A stretch of DNA of 64,000 bases from Theocolax elegans. Taxonomy: Eukaryota; Arthropoda; Insecta; Hymenoptera; Cerocephalidae. The notes below the pieces were generated by a model. That model had not been told where the DNA came from. It searched no databases and worked only from the letters and a program-made list of their open reading frames with translations. This document shows positions 42,808 through 54,244 of this stretch, piece after piece. Both the position numbers and the translations under genes were made by a program. How positions within the stretch are numbered: the stretch's first letter is position 1; each line of letters begins with the position of its first letter. Location of the stretch: NCBI GenBank assembly GCA_026168455.1, contig CM047425.1:45518362-45582361 (forward strand). Direction: 5' to 3'.

Positions 42808-45794
42808 TTAACTAAATATAGATTCATAAAATAAATGATGTTGCTTAGGGATTACACCGTCATTGCACATTTTTTGCAAATCTTGCTGTTTACTTTTATC
42901 TAGCTGAATTTTTTTAGTGCGCAATGGTATTAAAGGATATTTTTTTCCAATACTTTTTTTCGAGGTAATTGCAATCGATTTTGGCTCTGCATTATATTCA
43001 TATTTCACATCTATATTTGTCTTGTCTACAGATACCATTATTTCACGCAAAGTAGAAATTCGTATAGACTTCCAATTCTGATGGTCAGATAGCGAACGAA
43101 AGTCAAAAATATCATTTATGGAAACCTCGTTTACGATATAAAATGGTTCTTTTTTTTCGCGTTTCTCATTATATCACACCATTGATTCTGTGTAAAAACT
43201 GCCATATCTTTACATGAATTTTCTATTGTGGCATGCATTGAATCTCCTTCGTTGTATGTATGACCTTTCTCTAGATATCTAAAAAAATAAACAGAAAATT
43301 CACTAAAATAATTCTGGTTGTATATGAATTTCAATATTTTATAAAATAACTATATCTTGATATGTATGAATTGTACAGAAAGTTTAATGTTTACCTGTGC
43401 GTAATTTTAACTTTAAACAGCGTTGACGCTCTTACATACATAGAGTACAATATTTTGTTTTTATTTTGGGCTCCGCAATTGTCACTATAGAATCGGAAGT
43501 CATTTATTCCACACTCAGTTTTCTTTTTTATAAAGTTCCATAAACAGCTGCTTATTTCAGCCCCTTTGCCACCAACAGTCTCATTCCAAACGTAGCACCA
43601 CCCCTGATGCGTATCCAACTCATAAATTGTAAAGTTGTATACATTTAATTTTCTTCTATAATACATTGATGAAGCATATCCTCGTGGAGTCGTTAGTGTT
43701 TGCTCAACATTAAAGCAAGCAACACAAATATTCGCGTACTGTTTTACTTTTTCTTTATCTTCGGTCATTAATATTCTGGCTGCCTGTTTGTTTTTGAGGT
43801 AAAGATTATATTCTACAGTTTGGCTCATTTTGCTTTCTTCAGGTAAATAGTTGTAGGCAGTACATAGATCACACATATCCTTTTTAGGTTTATGAAAACC
43901 AATGTTGTACTCGCTATAAAAAATTTCTCTATACTTGTACTCAGATGCGTAATCGGTATCCAAATCTTTCATTTCAGTTTTATATTTTTTGTACATTTTT
44001 TTTAACGAAAGGTCGCTCTCTAAATATTTTTTGTTTGTTGCCTGGCGACAATAATGCGATTCCACAGCCGGAAACGATTCAATATGGTCTCTAACGTTTT
44101 GTAGAATTGAAGGAGCAATTCTAAGCGGTCTATGCAAATGCTTACCACGTTGATCAGGTTCTACAATAACTTCATTTGACGAAAATTTTTTGTTAATCGT
44201 GCGTATCCAATTCCTTGTAATTCCTGATTTGTAATAATAAAAGTTAAGATTAATTATTAAATTAAAAATAATATTATGTGTCAATTTGACAAAAAAAATT
44301 TTTTTATTTTTGAGTAGTCAAATCCCAAAATAATTAAATAGAATTATAATAATATAATTTATCATTAATATATGATTCAATGAAGCATACGTGCGTAAAA
44401 TTAAAAAAAAATTAATTATTCTCTATAGTTTTGAAACTAAGTTTTTACCTAAAGTATGATTAAACATAGTTTGGCAGACTTTTATTGGAACACCTGAGAC
44501 TTTAAAATAAAATGTATTGGTCAATTTTTTATTCTTGGATGCTGGAAGCTCGATCGTCACAGTATTATTAGTAATGAAATCCCGCTGTCGATTACGATCT
44601 TTTAAACTCCAGAATTCATTAAAAATTAATTTTCTCTGGTCGAGTGTTATTTTTTTTGACAAGAAAAGCGGCAAGGTCCACAACCAATACCCATTTCTAC
44701 TGGAGCAATCGGTTTTCCACATTTGCTAAGGCCTGCAGTACCTGACAGTTTTGCTCTCTTAGCTTTTTCGGTTTTCCACTCAGACTTATTTATTTTTCGT
44801 TTTCCTGTCAGTTTCGTATTTAGATTTTTTGTTATTCTTTTAGGAAACTCTTGAGTATCCGAAATTTGATACATACTTGTCTCAGTTTCTTTAACATCAA
44901 CATTATCATAAGATTCCGACTGAATTTCATCTAAATTATCATTTTCATCATCCGAAATACTAAGAGTTTCATCATTTTTTAAATCGCAGCATTCAGTATT
45001 AGTTGATAAATGAAGACCAGAGACATTAGGTTCAACTATAGCAAAAATAAATATTTATTACCTATTGAGCGAGGCATGAGACTACAGTTATTTTTTATTC
45101 TAGTACAAAAGTGTTGATCTCGCACAAGTGAACTATCGTCGCCCGAACATAATACTAAATTATTAAATACACAGATATATACAGCATTCACATCATTAAA
45201 TGGTGTGTACGCGTGTGTGTGTATCACACACACACTATTCAATGATGTAAATTATGTAAATATCTGTGTATATATATATATATATAACTATAATTTGTAA
45301 ATATGTAGAATAGTATATTACAGCGACTTATTTAATGGTAGAGCAATAATTTTATGTACAGAATGCATTAACCAGAAAAATAAAAACTTACGTGTAGAAT
45401 CAAATTCTTTTTCAAGAGAAAAACTGCACAAGTTATCTTCTCTATTGCATAATAACTGGGTATCACAATTACTTTTTGAAATATCCAAAAAAGTGTGAAC
45501 TAAAAAATTATTTTTAATTTAATAAAATTAATCGCTAAATAAAAAGTGCACACTTATTTTGATGAAGAATTCATTCTGAAATAAATTATAAATTACAAAA
45601 TAACCTGCTTCATTTTCTGAACTTCCTAGGTAGTCTAATATGATATCATCGTCTACTTTTTTTGGTAAATTTGATTCTTTTAAAAGTTTGTCCAAAAACT
45701 CTGCAAAAAATAAGTGAAGAGAAATAACTATTTTTAGCTGCTTATTAATCTTATAATTTTGGTAAACACGTTTTTTACCTTCGCATTCTGCCAT
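42808..45794 (-). pseudogene. Transposase of the 42128-46802 element, several exons, frameshifted
   Basis: Minus-strand exons can be traced: a start exon (45794-45779, MAECE), acidic exons near 45.7, 45.45 and 45.04-44.65 kb, a cysteine-bearing segment (CGPCRFSC then ITLDQRKLIFNEFW), the core 44284-43391 (HIESFPAVESHYCR, PKKDMCDLC, DFRFYSDNCGAQNKN), an exon 43305-43131 (YLEKGHTYNEGDSMHATIE) and a C-terminal part ending at 42808. The D of SDNCG and the D and E of GDSMHATIE are candidate catalytic residues. Frames break at two A-runs (about 44662 and 43150), each a one-base length change. The family occurs widely in insect transposons; I place it only tentatively. Confidence 0.75.
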
Positions 45795-46806
45795 TTCAGT
45801 TGCAATTTAAAAGTGTGCAAGAATGTGCTCTTAATACCTGCAGAGAATTTGAATGAAAATCACTACATACGATTTACTTAATTTTTTTTAATAATATTTA
45901 CTTAACACAATACTCACTGGATTAACCAGATTAATTTAACAAGTAGCTTTCGTCACTCAAGTTTTTCAGCATCTACCACCACAATGCCGCATTCTATTTA
46001 CATTCACAAGATTAGTACGCATGCATTATAAAACACTAAGACAACATCTCTTTGTTTCGCTACGAAGATTGTCTCATAGATCCGTCACATTGACCGCACC
46101 TGAACGTTACTGAAATGACATTATAATATTTCGACTTTTGATTGAAGAGTCCACTATAAGTAGGTAGCGACTTTTATTATTGTTTACAAGACGAATTATA
46201 ATAGGTTGCTGAGAACGTTATGTGAAATTCGATTATTGTATTAAACATTATTGTATTATTGAAGCTTACCTTATCTCCATTGTAAACTCGAAAATTCTGT
46301 TGTAGATTTGGCAACTAACGTCAAATGTTATAATATAAATTATAATTATAATAACAAAACCAAAAATGTTAAAAGTTGAGTTTGAAGATTCCAGTATAAT
46401 TTTTGTTATTGTTCAAATATTATTATTAATATTAATTTATCGGTCTTTAATAATATTAAAAAAAAAAAGTTTGTGCATATTTTTGCAATTACCAAAGCCT
46501 TATCCTATTATATACGCCTTAATAGTGTTAGTTTTATATTTTTTCACAGGTTTGAATAGCATACGTCTTAAAAAAAAGCATTTCAAAATTTTTCAGTGTT
46601 GCCACTACAAAATTTAAAACAAAAAATCTACTCACGAAATAGGTGGTTTTCGAAACAGACGATGAAATAGGTGGTTTTCGAAACAGACGCTGAAATAGGT
46701 GGTTTTCGAAACAGACGATGAAATAGGTGGTTTTCAAAACAGACGATGAAATAGGTGGTTTTCGAACTAGACGCTGAGATAGGTGGTTATTCCTCTCAGC
46801 CGTCGA

Positions 46807-47735
46807 TCTCTTCTAGCTTGATTCGCGACTTGATTAGTAACCATAGGAGTTCTTTGAGGGTGCATTTCACTGTAACCGAATCTTTGTAACATTTTCTCTA
46901 TATAGTTTTCTAGCTTTAATATCGTTACTTTGTTCTTTCTATCTCGGACTATCTCAATACCTAAAAATGTTTTCGGTTCTCCTAAATCTGTCATTTCAAA
47001 TTCTAACCGAAGTTTTGTTTTAATTTCTTCTAGCTTCATCGAGTCATTACTAGCTATCAACATGTCATCGACATATATTATTAAGATTAATAATTTATTT
47101 TCATTTCTCCAAGTAAACAGACATGGTTCCCTTTCGTGCGATTTTAATCCTAACTTTATTGCCACCTCTGTAAACTTTTCATTCCATCGTTTGGGACTTA
47201 TCTTCAGTCCATACAGGGCTTTATTGATTTTACAAACTTTAACTTTTCTATCAATTTCGGAACATTCTATACCTTCTGGTATCTCCATGTAAATTTCATT
47301 ATCAATTGTCCCATTTAAAAATGCTGTCTTTACATCTAGCTGACAAACGTTTAAATCTAGCTTATTAATAATTGCAAAGGCTGATCTAATAATCTGCAAT
47401 CGCGAAACAGGTGCATATGTCTCGTTTAGATCATAATTATTCTTATCCTTAAATCCGCGAATAACTAATCTAGCTTTATATTTACATTCATTCCCTTCTA
47501 GCATTTTCCTTTTTAGAACCCATTTGGAGTCAATTATATTTGTTTTGCTTCCATCTATCGAATACTTTGGTCGATCTACTAAAGTCCAAACATTATTATT
47601 TTTCATCGATTCTAGCTCACTATCAATTGCCCTTTTCCATTCTAACTTATCGTTTGCTGACATAGCTTCTTTATACGAAGTTGGCTCTTTTCTTATGATA
47701 GCTAATAGAGATTGACAATTTTCTAATTCTAACAT
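46807..47735 (-). pseudogene. pol: Copia pol, reverse transcriptase
   Basis: About 310 codons encode the copia RT: WKRAIDSELESMKNNNVW, YKARLVIRGF, YAPVSRLQIIR, QLDVKTAFLNG, KALYGLKISPKRW and the catalytic box YVDDMLI (near 47060-47080), then MTDLGEPKTFLGIEI. It is frameshifted relative to the integrase segment upstream (near 47735) and truncated by the inserted transposon at 46806. Confidence 0.95.
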
Positions 47736-48480
47736 TGATATTTGATTCTATCTGTTGCGTTGTTTCGGTTGCTTTAACCGTTTCTAACTCTCCTTCTGGA
47801 TTTATAGTTTCGACAATTTTCCTAGGACGACCTCTTTTGCGTTTTACTCCCTCCGTTTCTAAAATTTCTTTTTCCTTTTCAAATTCTAAAAACCAACTTT
47901 CTTTATTTATTTCCTCTGCCGATTTAGCCCAGTCTTTAATACTAGTTTTATTGTACTTATCTCTGAATACCAGTTTTTCACAAAATCTAACATCTCTACT
48001 TTCATAGAGTTTACCTTCTTCCGGTTTCAAAAGTAAATATCCCGTATTAGTATATCCTATCATAACTACTCGTTTTCCTAGCTGATCGAACTTCGTTCCA
48101 ACCTTTCTTTGTGTTTTCATATAAGCTATTGAACCAAATCTTTTAAATCTTTCTACATCTATCTTGTAATTGGGGCAGAATTTTTCTAGTGGTATTTCCA
48201 TATTGTTCGATTTGTGCGGCGTTCTATTATACACGTATACCGCCGAGCCTAAAGCAAGATCCCACATATTTTCGGGCAATCGCGTATCGTAAATTAAAGT
48301 TCTAACTTTCTTTTGAATCGTCTGGTTGAATCTTTCCGCAACACCATTATGTTCAGGTGTATCCGGAGGGGCTAATTGCAGTTCAGCTCCTAATTTATTT
48401 AATATTTCTAGCGTATATCCACCGGTAAATTCTGTTCCTTGATCGCACCTAAGATAACATACTTTTTCATCCGAGCCCAA
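47736..48480 (-). pseudogene. pol: Copia pol, integrase catalytic core second half and C-terminal region
   Basis: It starts after a one-base shift near 48530 and carries [12 protein letters not shown] (second Asp) and [14 protein letters not shown] (catalytic Glu), then [18 protein letters not shown] and the [20 protein letters not shown] block. A tail with KRKRGRPRK, an AT-hook-like motif, follows. The frame gives way to the RT frame at about 47735. Confidence 0.93.
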
Positions 48481-48509
48481 GATATTTCTAGCGCTTCTAA
48501 CAAATAATT

Positions 48510-48839
48510 CTAAGCAGTTTCCTGTCTCACTTTTATTTTCATCGGATATGCCATCGCTAATCTAGCATAATCATCAATAAATACGGATATGAACCGATAT
48601 CCCTTTGGATGAGTAGCTGGACTGATTGGACCCATTGTATCAGCATGTATAATTTGTAACGGTCTGGTTGCTCTTTGTCTTTGACTATTAAATGGCAATT
48701 TATTAAACTTTGAGACGATACAAACTTCACAATCTTGTATTGATTTATCGAACTTTACATTACTTAAATCTTTATGATTCGGAAACCGTTTCTGAAATGA
48801 TTTTAGATATTCTAGCGATGCGTGACCAAGTCTAATATG
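48510..48839 (-). pseudogene. pol: Copia pol, integrase N-terminal finger and first catalytic Asp
   Basis: It is open on the minus strand from the codon after a TGA (48840-48842) to 48510. It contains [12 protein letters not shown] and CEVCIVSK (HHCC finger) and [11 protein letters not shown] with the first catalytic Asp, then [14 protein letters not shown]. Same frame as the protease segment upstream, so the TGA is an in-frame interruption. Confidence 0.92.
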
Positions 48840-50009
48840 TCATAAAATAGCTTTGTTTTCTGAAATTGTATCTAAACTACAATCTAACTTTGTTGTTTCA
48901 TCAGTTAATAGATTATATATTTGAGGAGTTTCACGATCTATGTCTAGCGTATCTACTCTTCCGCTTTCCTCATCGTCAACATTGGCATTTTCCTTTTCTA
49001 GCTTTCTTTTACTGCCTTGGCTTCTCGTTGTTATGTAAGCGATGACTTTACTATCATTTTCTGGCTGGTTTAATTTCTTAATTTTCGATCTATCTATTTC
49101 TAACTCAATTATCCAATAAGGTTTTTCATAAATTCCTGTAATGAACGACTCTTTTGTAAATGGATCAAATACGTTGATCTTTTCGTTATCTAGATATATG
49201 CCTAGACCCTGATCGACAAGTTTCCTCAAAGAAAGAAGATTTTCGGATAGCTGTTGGGCGCAAATCACATTTTCTAACTCTAGCGTTCTATCTTGTGAGG
49301 TTATACCACTAACTTGACCTACTCCCTCCGATTTTATAATCGCGTAATCATTTTTGTTAGCACATTTAATATCAATCTTTTTATTATTATCTAGCTTCTT
49401 AAAAATCAATTTTGTATTTGACATATGTTCTGTGGCACCGGAATCGGCCAGGAATTTAACTAATATATTATTTTGTGGAATCTCGTTCTCTTCAGGAGTC
49501 GAATAATGCAAACTACTATTAGTTGTTAAAAGACTATTGCACTCACCGGGATTACTTTGATTTTTGTTTACTGGTGCTCTTTCTGTAGCTTTTCCTCTGC
49601 CTCTCGTTAACCCACGGTTGATTCTAGCATTCCCTTTATCCTGACCCTTACCTCTAGCCAAATCTAATCTAGGTCGTTTCTTTGTTATTTGTTCGAGTCC
49701 GGGGCTTTGTCTTTTATTCGTTAAAAATCTAGCTCCTCGAATTAACCCTCGTTTAGTACACAACTGTCTAACATACCTTGGTCTAGCTTGGATTCCCATC
49801 TCTTCTAGCTGTCTGTCCGAATATGGGCAGGTCGTGCTAACGTGTCCTTCGTATCGACGACATCTGTAGCACCTTCTGCCGTCTCGTGCAATCTCTAGCT
49901 GCATGTCCTTTATTGCCACACACGTAGCATGCCTCCTTTTGACTGCTCGTAGCATGTTGAGCAGTTGCCGATTTCGAATTTTCTCCTCTAGCTGCTTCCT
50001 GTTCAACAA
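48840..50009 (-). pseudogene. pol: Copia gag-pol junction: second zinc knuckle, protease, pre-integrase domain
   Basis: Starting in the frame one base on from gag, it encodes a second knuckle-like CYRCRRYEGHVSTTC overlapping the end of the gag frame, a basic RG-rich linker, the aspartic protease site FLADSGATEHMSN (about 49425-49455) and the GAG-pre-integrase region (LSENLLSLRKLVDQGL). It ends in TGA 48840-48842. Confidence 0.92.
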
Positions 50010-50316
50010 TATAGGTTTTTAATTGTTCGACCGAAAGGGGTCGCTGATGCGTATTTTTATTGAAAAATTCAGCATCTCTAACTTTGGGTACGTTTATTAC
50101 TATTGCATCGTAAAATGCATCTGTAATTTCCGTTTCCGTTAAATTTGGTACATTTGTCAAATTATTGTACTGTCTAACTATTTTGTCGAACTTATCCCAA
50201 AATGCCGAAGCAGTTTCTTTATTAGGTTGATGTCTTAAATTATGCAATTGTTTTCTCAAATACCCGGATGTCACATTGGATTCACTAGCTTTAAGACTTT
50301 TAATTTTATCTAACAA
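49837..50316 (-). pseudogene. gag: Copia gag, capsid/nucleocapsid, downstream copy
   Basis: 159 codons carry SGYLRKQLHNLRHQPNKE, ASAFWDKFDKIVRQYN and a zinc knuckle CYVCGNKGHAARDC near the end. The sequence is apparently identical to the upstream copy 50454-50933. Confidence 0.9.
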
Positions 50317-50453
50317 TTCAACTGGGTTATGAATGTGCGCGAGTTTTAGCTCCTCGAATTAACCCTCGTTTAGTACACAACTGTCTAACATACCTTGGTC
50401 TAGCTTGGATTCCCATCTCTTCTAGCTGTCTGTCCGAATATGGGCAGGTCGTG

Positions 50454-50933
50454 CTAACGTGTCCTTCGTATCGACGACATCTGTAGCACCTTCTGCCGTC
50501 TCGTGCAATCTCTAGCTGCATGTCCTTTATTGCCACACACGTAGCATGCCTCCTTTTGACTGCTCGTAGCATGTTGAGCAGTTGCCGATTTCGAATTTTC
50601 TCCTCTAGCTGCTTCCTGTTCAACAATATAGGTTTTTAATTGTTCGACCGAAAGGGGTCGCTGATGCGTATTTTTATTGAAAAATTCAGCATCTCTAACT
50701 TTGGGTACGTTTATTACTATTGCATCGTAAAATGCATCTGTAATTTCCGTTTCCGTTAAATTTGGTACATTTGTCAAATTATTGTACTGTCTAACTATTT
50801 TGTCGAACTTATCCCAAAATGCCGAAGCAGTTTCTTTATTAGGTTGATGTCTTAAATTATGCAATTGTTTTCTCAAATACCCGGATGTCACATTGGATTC
50901 ACTAGCTTTAAGACTTTTAATTTTATCTAACAA
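50454..50933 (-). pseudogene. gag: Copia gag, capsid/nucleocapsid, upstream copy
   Basis: Same 159 codons as 49837-50316. In the pol frame this copy runs into a stop at the duplication junction, so only the downstream copy is joined to pol. Confidence 0.9.
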
Positions 50934-50939
50934 TTCAAC

Positions 50940-51198
50940 TGGGTTATGAATGTGCGCGAGTTTTGAATGATACGATTCTGTTTATAATTATGTCTCTAAC
51001 TCTGAACTCTTCTTTTTCCAACGTATTGTCATCTATCCCATCTCTAGCTTTTTGTCGAGGATCTATAACGTAAAGCAAATCACAAACGCGCAGTTCGGAC
51101 ATCAGATAGTCCAAGAACTGTTCTAAAATTGAACCATTTGTTAATTTGTACTCGCGCCTAATTGGCGTATCTTTATTTACAATTTCGATCTGAATCTT
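50940..51198 (-). pseudogene. gag: Copia gag, middle part
   Basis: Open on the minus strand with IVNKDTPIRREYKL, ILEQFLDYLMSELRVCDLLY and FRVRDIIINRIV. It is in frame with the upstream segment across a TGA (51199-51201) and shifted by one base against the downstream capsid frame near 50945. Confidence 0.75.
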
Positions 51199-51201
51199 TC
51201 A

Positions 51202-51908
51202 TTTTAAGTTACTTGATCTATTTTCTAGCATATTATTTCTAATTAGTTTGTCAAATTCTTTTCTAACTGTTTCAGAAACTAATAATTTGTCTACCTTTTC
51301 TCTAGTTGGTTCGATTTCTTCAAATTCCTCCCATTTCGCCCATTTTCCTTCTAGCGTACCAATTCTATCATATATGTGACTTATCCTAGTCACTATGTCG
51401 CCGTGGTATATCTTTTGGTCCTGCAAACCAAGTTCATATAGAGTCGGGACTCTATCTTCCAGCGACGCCACTCTAGCTGTTAATTTTTCTAGCATTCCGG
51501 TCAAATCTAAAAAATTACAATCTTTATTTATTCCAATTTTATTAACTAAATCTCCCTTATCGGCTGTGTAACATTCTAGCTTAAAATTCTCAAGGAGACT
51601 TCTCTCTTTCTTGAACCTACTCAGATTATAAACGCACGAGTCTATTCGTTTTATCATTGGGGTTGAGTTACCTTTCATTTTCGTTTCTAACTTATCTAGC
51701 TTATCCCCAGACTCGAGCTCAGGTTCCTTTTATAGCTCAAAATCTAGCTGTGGGTCAGGATCATTTTTTCCTTGCCTTTCTAGCTCCAGATCATCCTCCT
51801 GCTGGCTCAGAGGAAATTGGTTGGCGTCACTCGCCTCTAGCAGCAGCCGTTTCCTTTCTAACTCTTCACTGACGACACGAATGATCTCGTCACTCAATTG
51901 CTCTCGTC
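51202..51908 (-). pseudogene. gag: Copia gag N-terminal region, third exon
   Basis: It begins at an acceptor TTTTCACAG (AG at 51909-51910) and continues EQLSDEIIRVVSEELERKRL ... as an acidic, coiled-coil-prone protein, to an in-frame TAA at 51730-51732. The same frame stays open from MKGNSTPMIK (51678) to TGA at 51199-51201. Phase fits exon 2 exactly. Either the TAA ends a separate ~122-residue spliced protein, or it interrupts an extended gag. Confidence 0.7.
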
Positions 51909-52202
51909 CTGTGAAAATACAATGGGAAATTTAGATAGTTGTCCAAAATTTGACCGAACACAAGCCAAACATGGACAACAAGCGAATGCAGAAGCACTGG
52001 AACACACAGATTTTCCACATTCACTTAATATCATGAACAGACTGCATAAGAACACATTATACAGAAAATCCATGAGCCAGCTTTAATCTGAGATTTTTGC
52101 ATGCTTCAAGGTATAATACCTACATATATATATGATTTTTAATTTCGTATCTAACTACTATCTAATTACTCTTACCACTCTAGCTTAAAAATTCATGTTT
52201 AC

Positions 52203-52346
52203 CAACTGTATAACGTTTTCCGCCAGACATGGTGAAGACCACTCCTTCCTCCTGGATGTCGAAGACATATGTTTCGTCCGGGTGGTTCTCCGCCAATTGA
52301 AGCTCTAAGTCTTGCGTGAGCAAGAACAGCTTCAAGGTCCGTTGGT
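52203..52346 (-). CDS. Copia leader coding exon 2
   Basis: A 144-nt exon is bounded by acceptor GATGTATAG and donor GTAAAC. It reads RTLKLFLLTQDLELQLAEN then HPDETYVFDIQEEGVVF and SGGKRYTV, in frame with exon 1 and exon 3 (both junctions phase 1). Function unknown. Confidence 0.7.
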
Positions 52347-53029
52347 CTATACATCAAAACCATGTTAAATCCAACTTAAAATATTCAATCATTTCATATA
52401 TCTAACTTCAATATATTTTCTAACTTGCTTCTAATTTTCGAAACTGTACAGTATGTCTAGCTTGTATAGTCATTTATTGACTTTCTAGTAATGCGCATTG
52501 TCAAACTTTCAATTTCGAAGCATTTATCCGTATCAAACGATGTGCGGGTCTCGCATGTGCATTATTAGTTCTAACTAATTTCATGCGCGTCCATTTCACT
52601 CGGTCGCGCCACGTATCAACTGCAAATATCAAGCGGTGTGAATGTCGATGGATCGATAGTTCGCGCGCGCCGGTCGAACGAGCATGCTCTTCAGTCGCGA
52701 GTTTCCCCCACTCAGCGCGGTCGAGCAACACGGCGAGAAACGGCGCGCTTCCCTGGCGCTCCCGCGCAAACCCGGCGTTCCCGCTCAGGCCCGGCGGCCA
52801 TCTTGGCTTCCTTGCGTCTACCGATTTCTCGGAACCGTCTAATCAAGAACCAATTTCGTGCACTTTTTGCGAAAACCCGGCACTCGAACGACACATAAAC
52901 GCTCAAAATTTTATAATAGCTTCAAACTTACATAACTCTGAATTTAATCTCAAACTAACAGAATTTAATTTCAAACTAACTGAATTTAACATGTAACTAG
53001 CCCGCACTTTCGCTCGCTGAGTCACATAC

Positions 53030-53075
53030 CTCTAGCATTTGCCGACTTGCGGAGGTCTCTTATCTCGTCCGCCAT
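53030..53075 (-). CDS. Copia leader coding exon 1 (proximal copy)
   Basis: ATG at 53075 opens MADEIRDLRKSANAR and stops at donor GTATGT (53029-53024). It leaves one base, which completes a codon with exon 2. An identical exon lies at 53921-53966 in the duplicated leader. Confidence 0.7.
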
Positions 53076-53353
53076 CTTTCTTTCTAGCTGCTGTAGATTC
53101 CTCTACCTGATCCCGGTCGATCCTCTAGCTTTCTTTCTCCTAGCTAAATTTCCTTTGTAGTGGTTGACTGGGTGACCGTAGCTCTGTCTGATCTCCCATT
53201 CTAGCTTCTTTCTAGCACAACACCAACAAAACTTTACACCACACTTTTCTCACAAGCACTCGCGATCGCGAAGAAGGGACTTCTAACAAAATAACAAAGC
53301 CAAACTATTCCTCTCAAACCAGCGCGCAGTGGAAGCGTGCTGGGCCCATAACC

Positions 53354-53561
53354 TGTTGGAATAAAACAGGAGAGGAAGGGCTTGGCTTCAATGATAAACT
53401 CACCGGTTCTATTATTAAATATAAACTAATTTATTCTATATATATATTAAAACGTATGTACACTGGGGGAGGCCTTGGTACATCCGACCGGGTCGGGATC
53501 CGTGGCTCGAGTACAGTAGCGGGAGAAACCGATCTCGTCGCGCCGCCGCTTGCGTCGCTTC
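53354..53561 (-). repeat. Partial internal copia LTR
   Basis: Matches 54245-54451 and then stops abruptly at the duplication junction (GCGTCGCTTC followed by TCTTCAGTCGCG). Confidence 0.93.
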
Positions 53562-53920
53562 TCTTCAGTCGCGAGTTTCCCCCACTCAGCGCGGTCGAGC
53601 AACACGGCGAGAAACGGCGCGCTTCCCTGGCGCTCCCGCGCAAACCCGGCGTTCCCGCTCAGGCCCGGCGGCCATCTTGGCTTCCTTGCGTCTACCGATT
53701 TCTCGGAACCGTCTAATCAAGAACCAATTTCGTGCACTTTTTGCGAAAACCCGGCACTCGAACGACACATAAACGCTCAAAATTTTATAATAGCTTCAAA
53801 CTTACATAACTCTGGATCGAGCATTCAATTGAATTTAATCTCAAACTAACAGAATTTAATTTCAAACTAACTGAATTTAACATGTAACTAGCCCGCACTT
53901 TCGCTCGCTGAGTCACATAC

Positions 53921-53966
53921 CTCTAGCATTTGCCGACTTGCGGAGGTCTCTTATCTCGTCCGCCAT
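53921..53966 (-). CDS. Copia leader coding exon 1 (duplicate copy)
   Basis: Same 46 nt as 53030-53075, with the same ATG and GTATGT donor. This copy is the nearer of the two to the 5' LTR. Confidence 0.65.
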
Positions 53967-54226
53967 CTTTCTTTCTAGCTGCTGTAGATTCCTCTACCTG
54001 ATCCCGGTCGATCCTCTAGCTTTCTTTCTCCTAGCTAAATTTCCTTTGTAGTGGTTGACTGGGTGACCGTAGCTCTGTCTGATCTCCCATTCTAGCTTCT
54101 TTCTAGCACAACACCAACAAAACTTTACACCACACTTTTCTCACAAGCACTCGCGATCGCGAAGAAGGGACTTCTAACAAAATAACAAAGCCAAACTATT
54201 CCTCTCAAACCAGCGCGCAGTGGAAG

Positions 54227-54244
54227 CGTGCTGGGCCCATAACC
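54227..54244 (-). promoter_or_regulatory. Copia primer-binding site
   Basis: On the minus strand GGTTATGGGCCCAGCACG directly follows the 5' LTR. GGTTATGGGCCCAG is the copia-class primer site that pairs with an internal part of initiator tRNA-Met. A second copy precedes the partial LTR at 53336-53353. Confidence 0.85.

Larger units (their letters stand above)
42128..46802 (-). mobile_element. Cut-and-paste DNA transposon with ~350-bp TIRs inside copia pol (possibly Sola-type)
   Basis: Flanked by TCGA on both sides (42124-42127 and 46803-46806). The TIRs run 42128-42475 and about 46440-46802, start CGGCTGAGAGGAATAACC, and contain four and five tandem copies of a 28-bp unit (TTTCGAAAACCACCTATTTC...). 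A 4-bp target duplication and a multi-exon DDE-like protein fit the Sola group, but I am not certain of the superfamily. The copia word CTAGC is nearly absent inside, in line with separate origin. Confidence 0.85.
49731..50951 (-). repeat. 617-bp tandem duplication in copia gag
   Basis: Two head-to-tail units (49731-50347 and 50348-50951, partial) appear identical by eye. The junction uses the short microhomology TTTTAGC/TCTAGC next to GCGCGAGTTTT. Without differences this is a recent event. Confidence 0.9.

Noticed and set aside
42808..45794. Host gene with introns inside the copia element
   Set aside because: The exons are bounded by 350-bp TIRs and a TCGA target duplication, so they belong to a DNA transposon.
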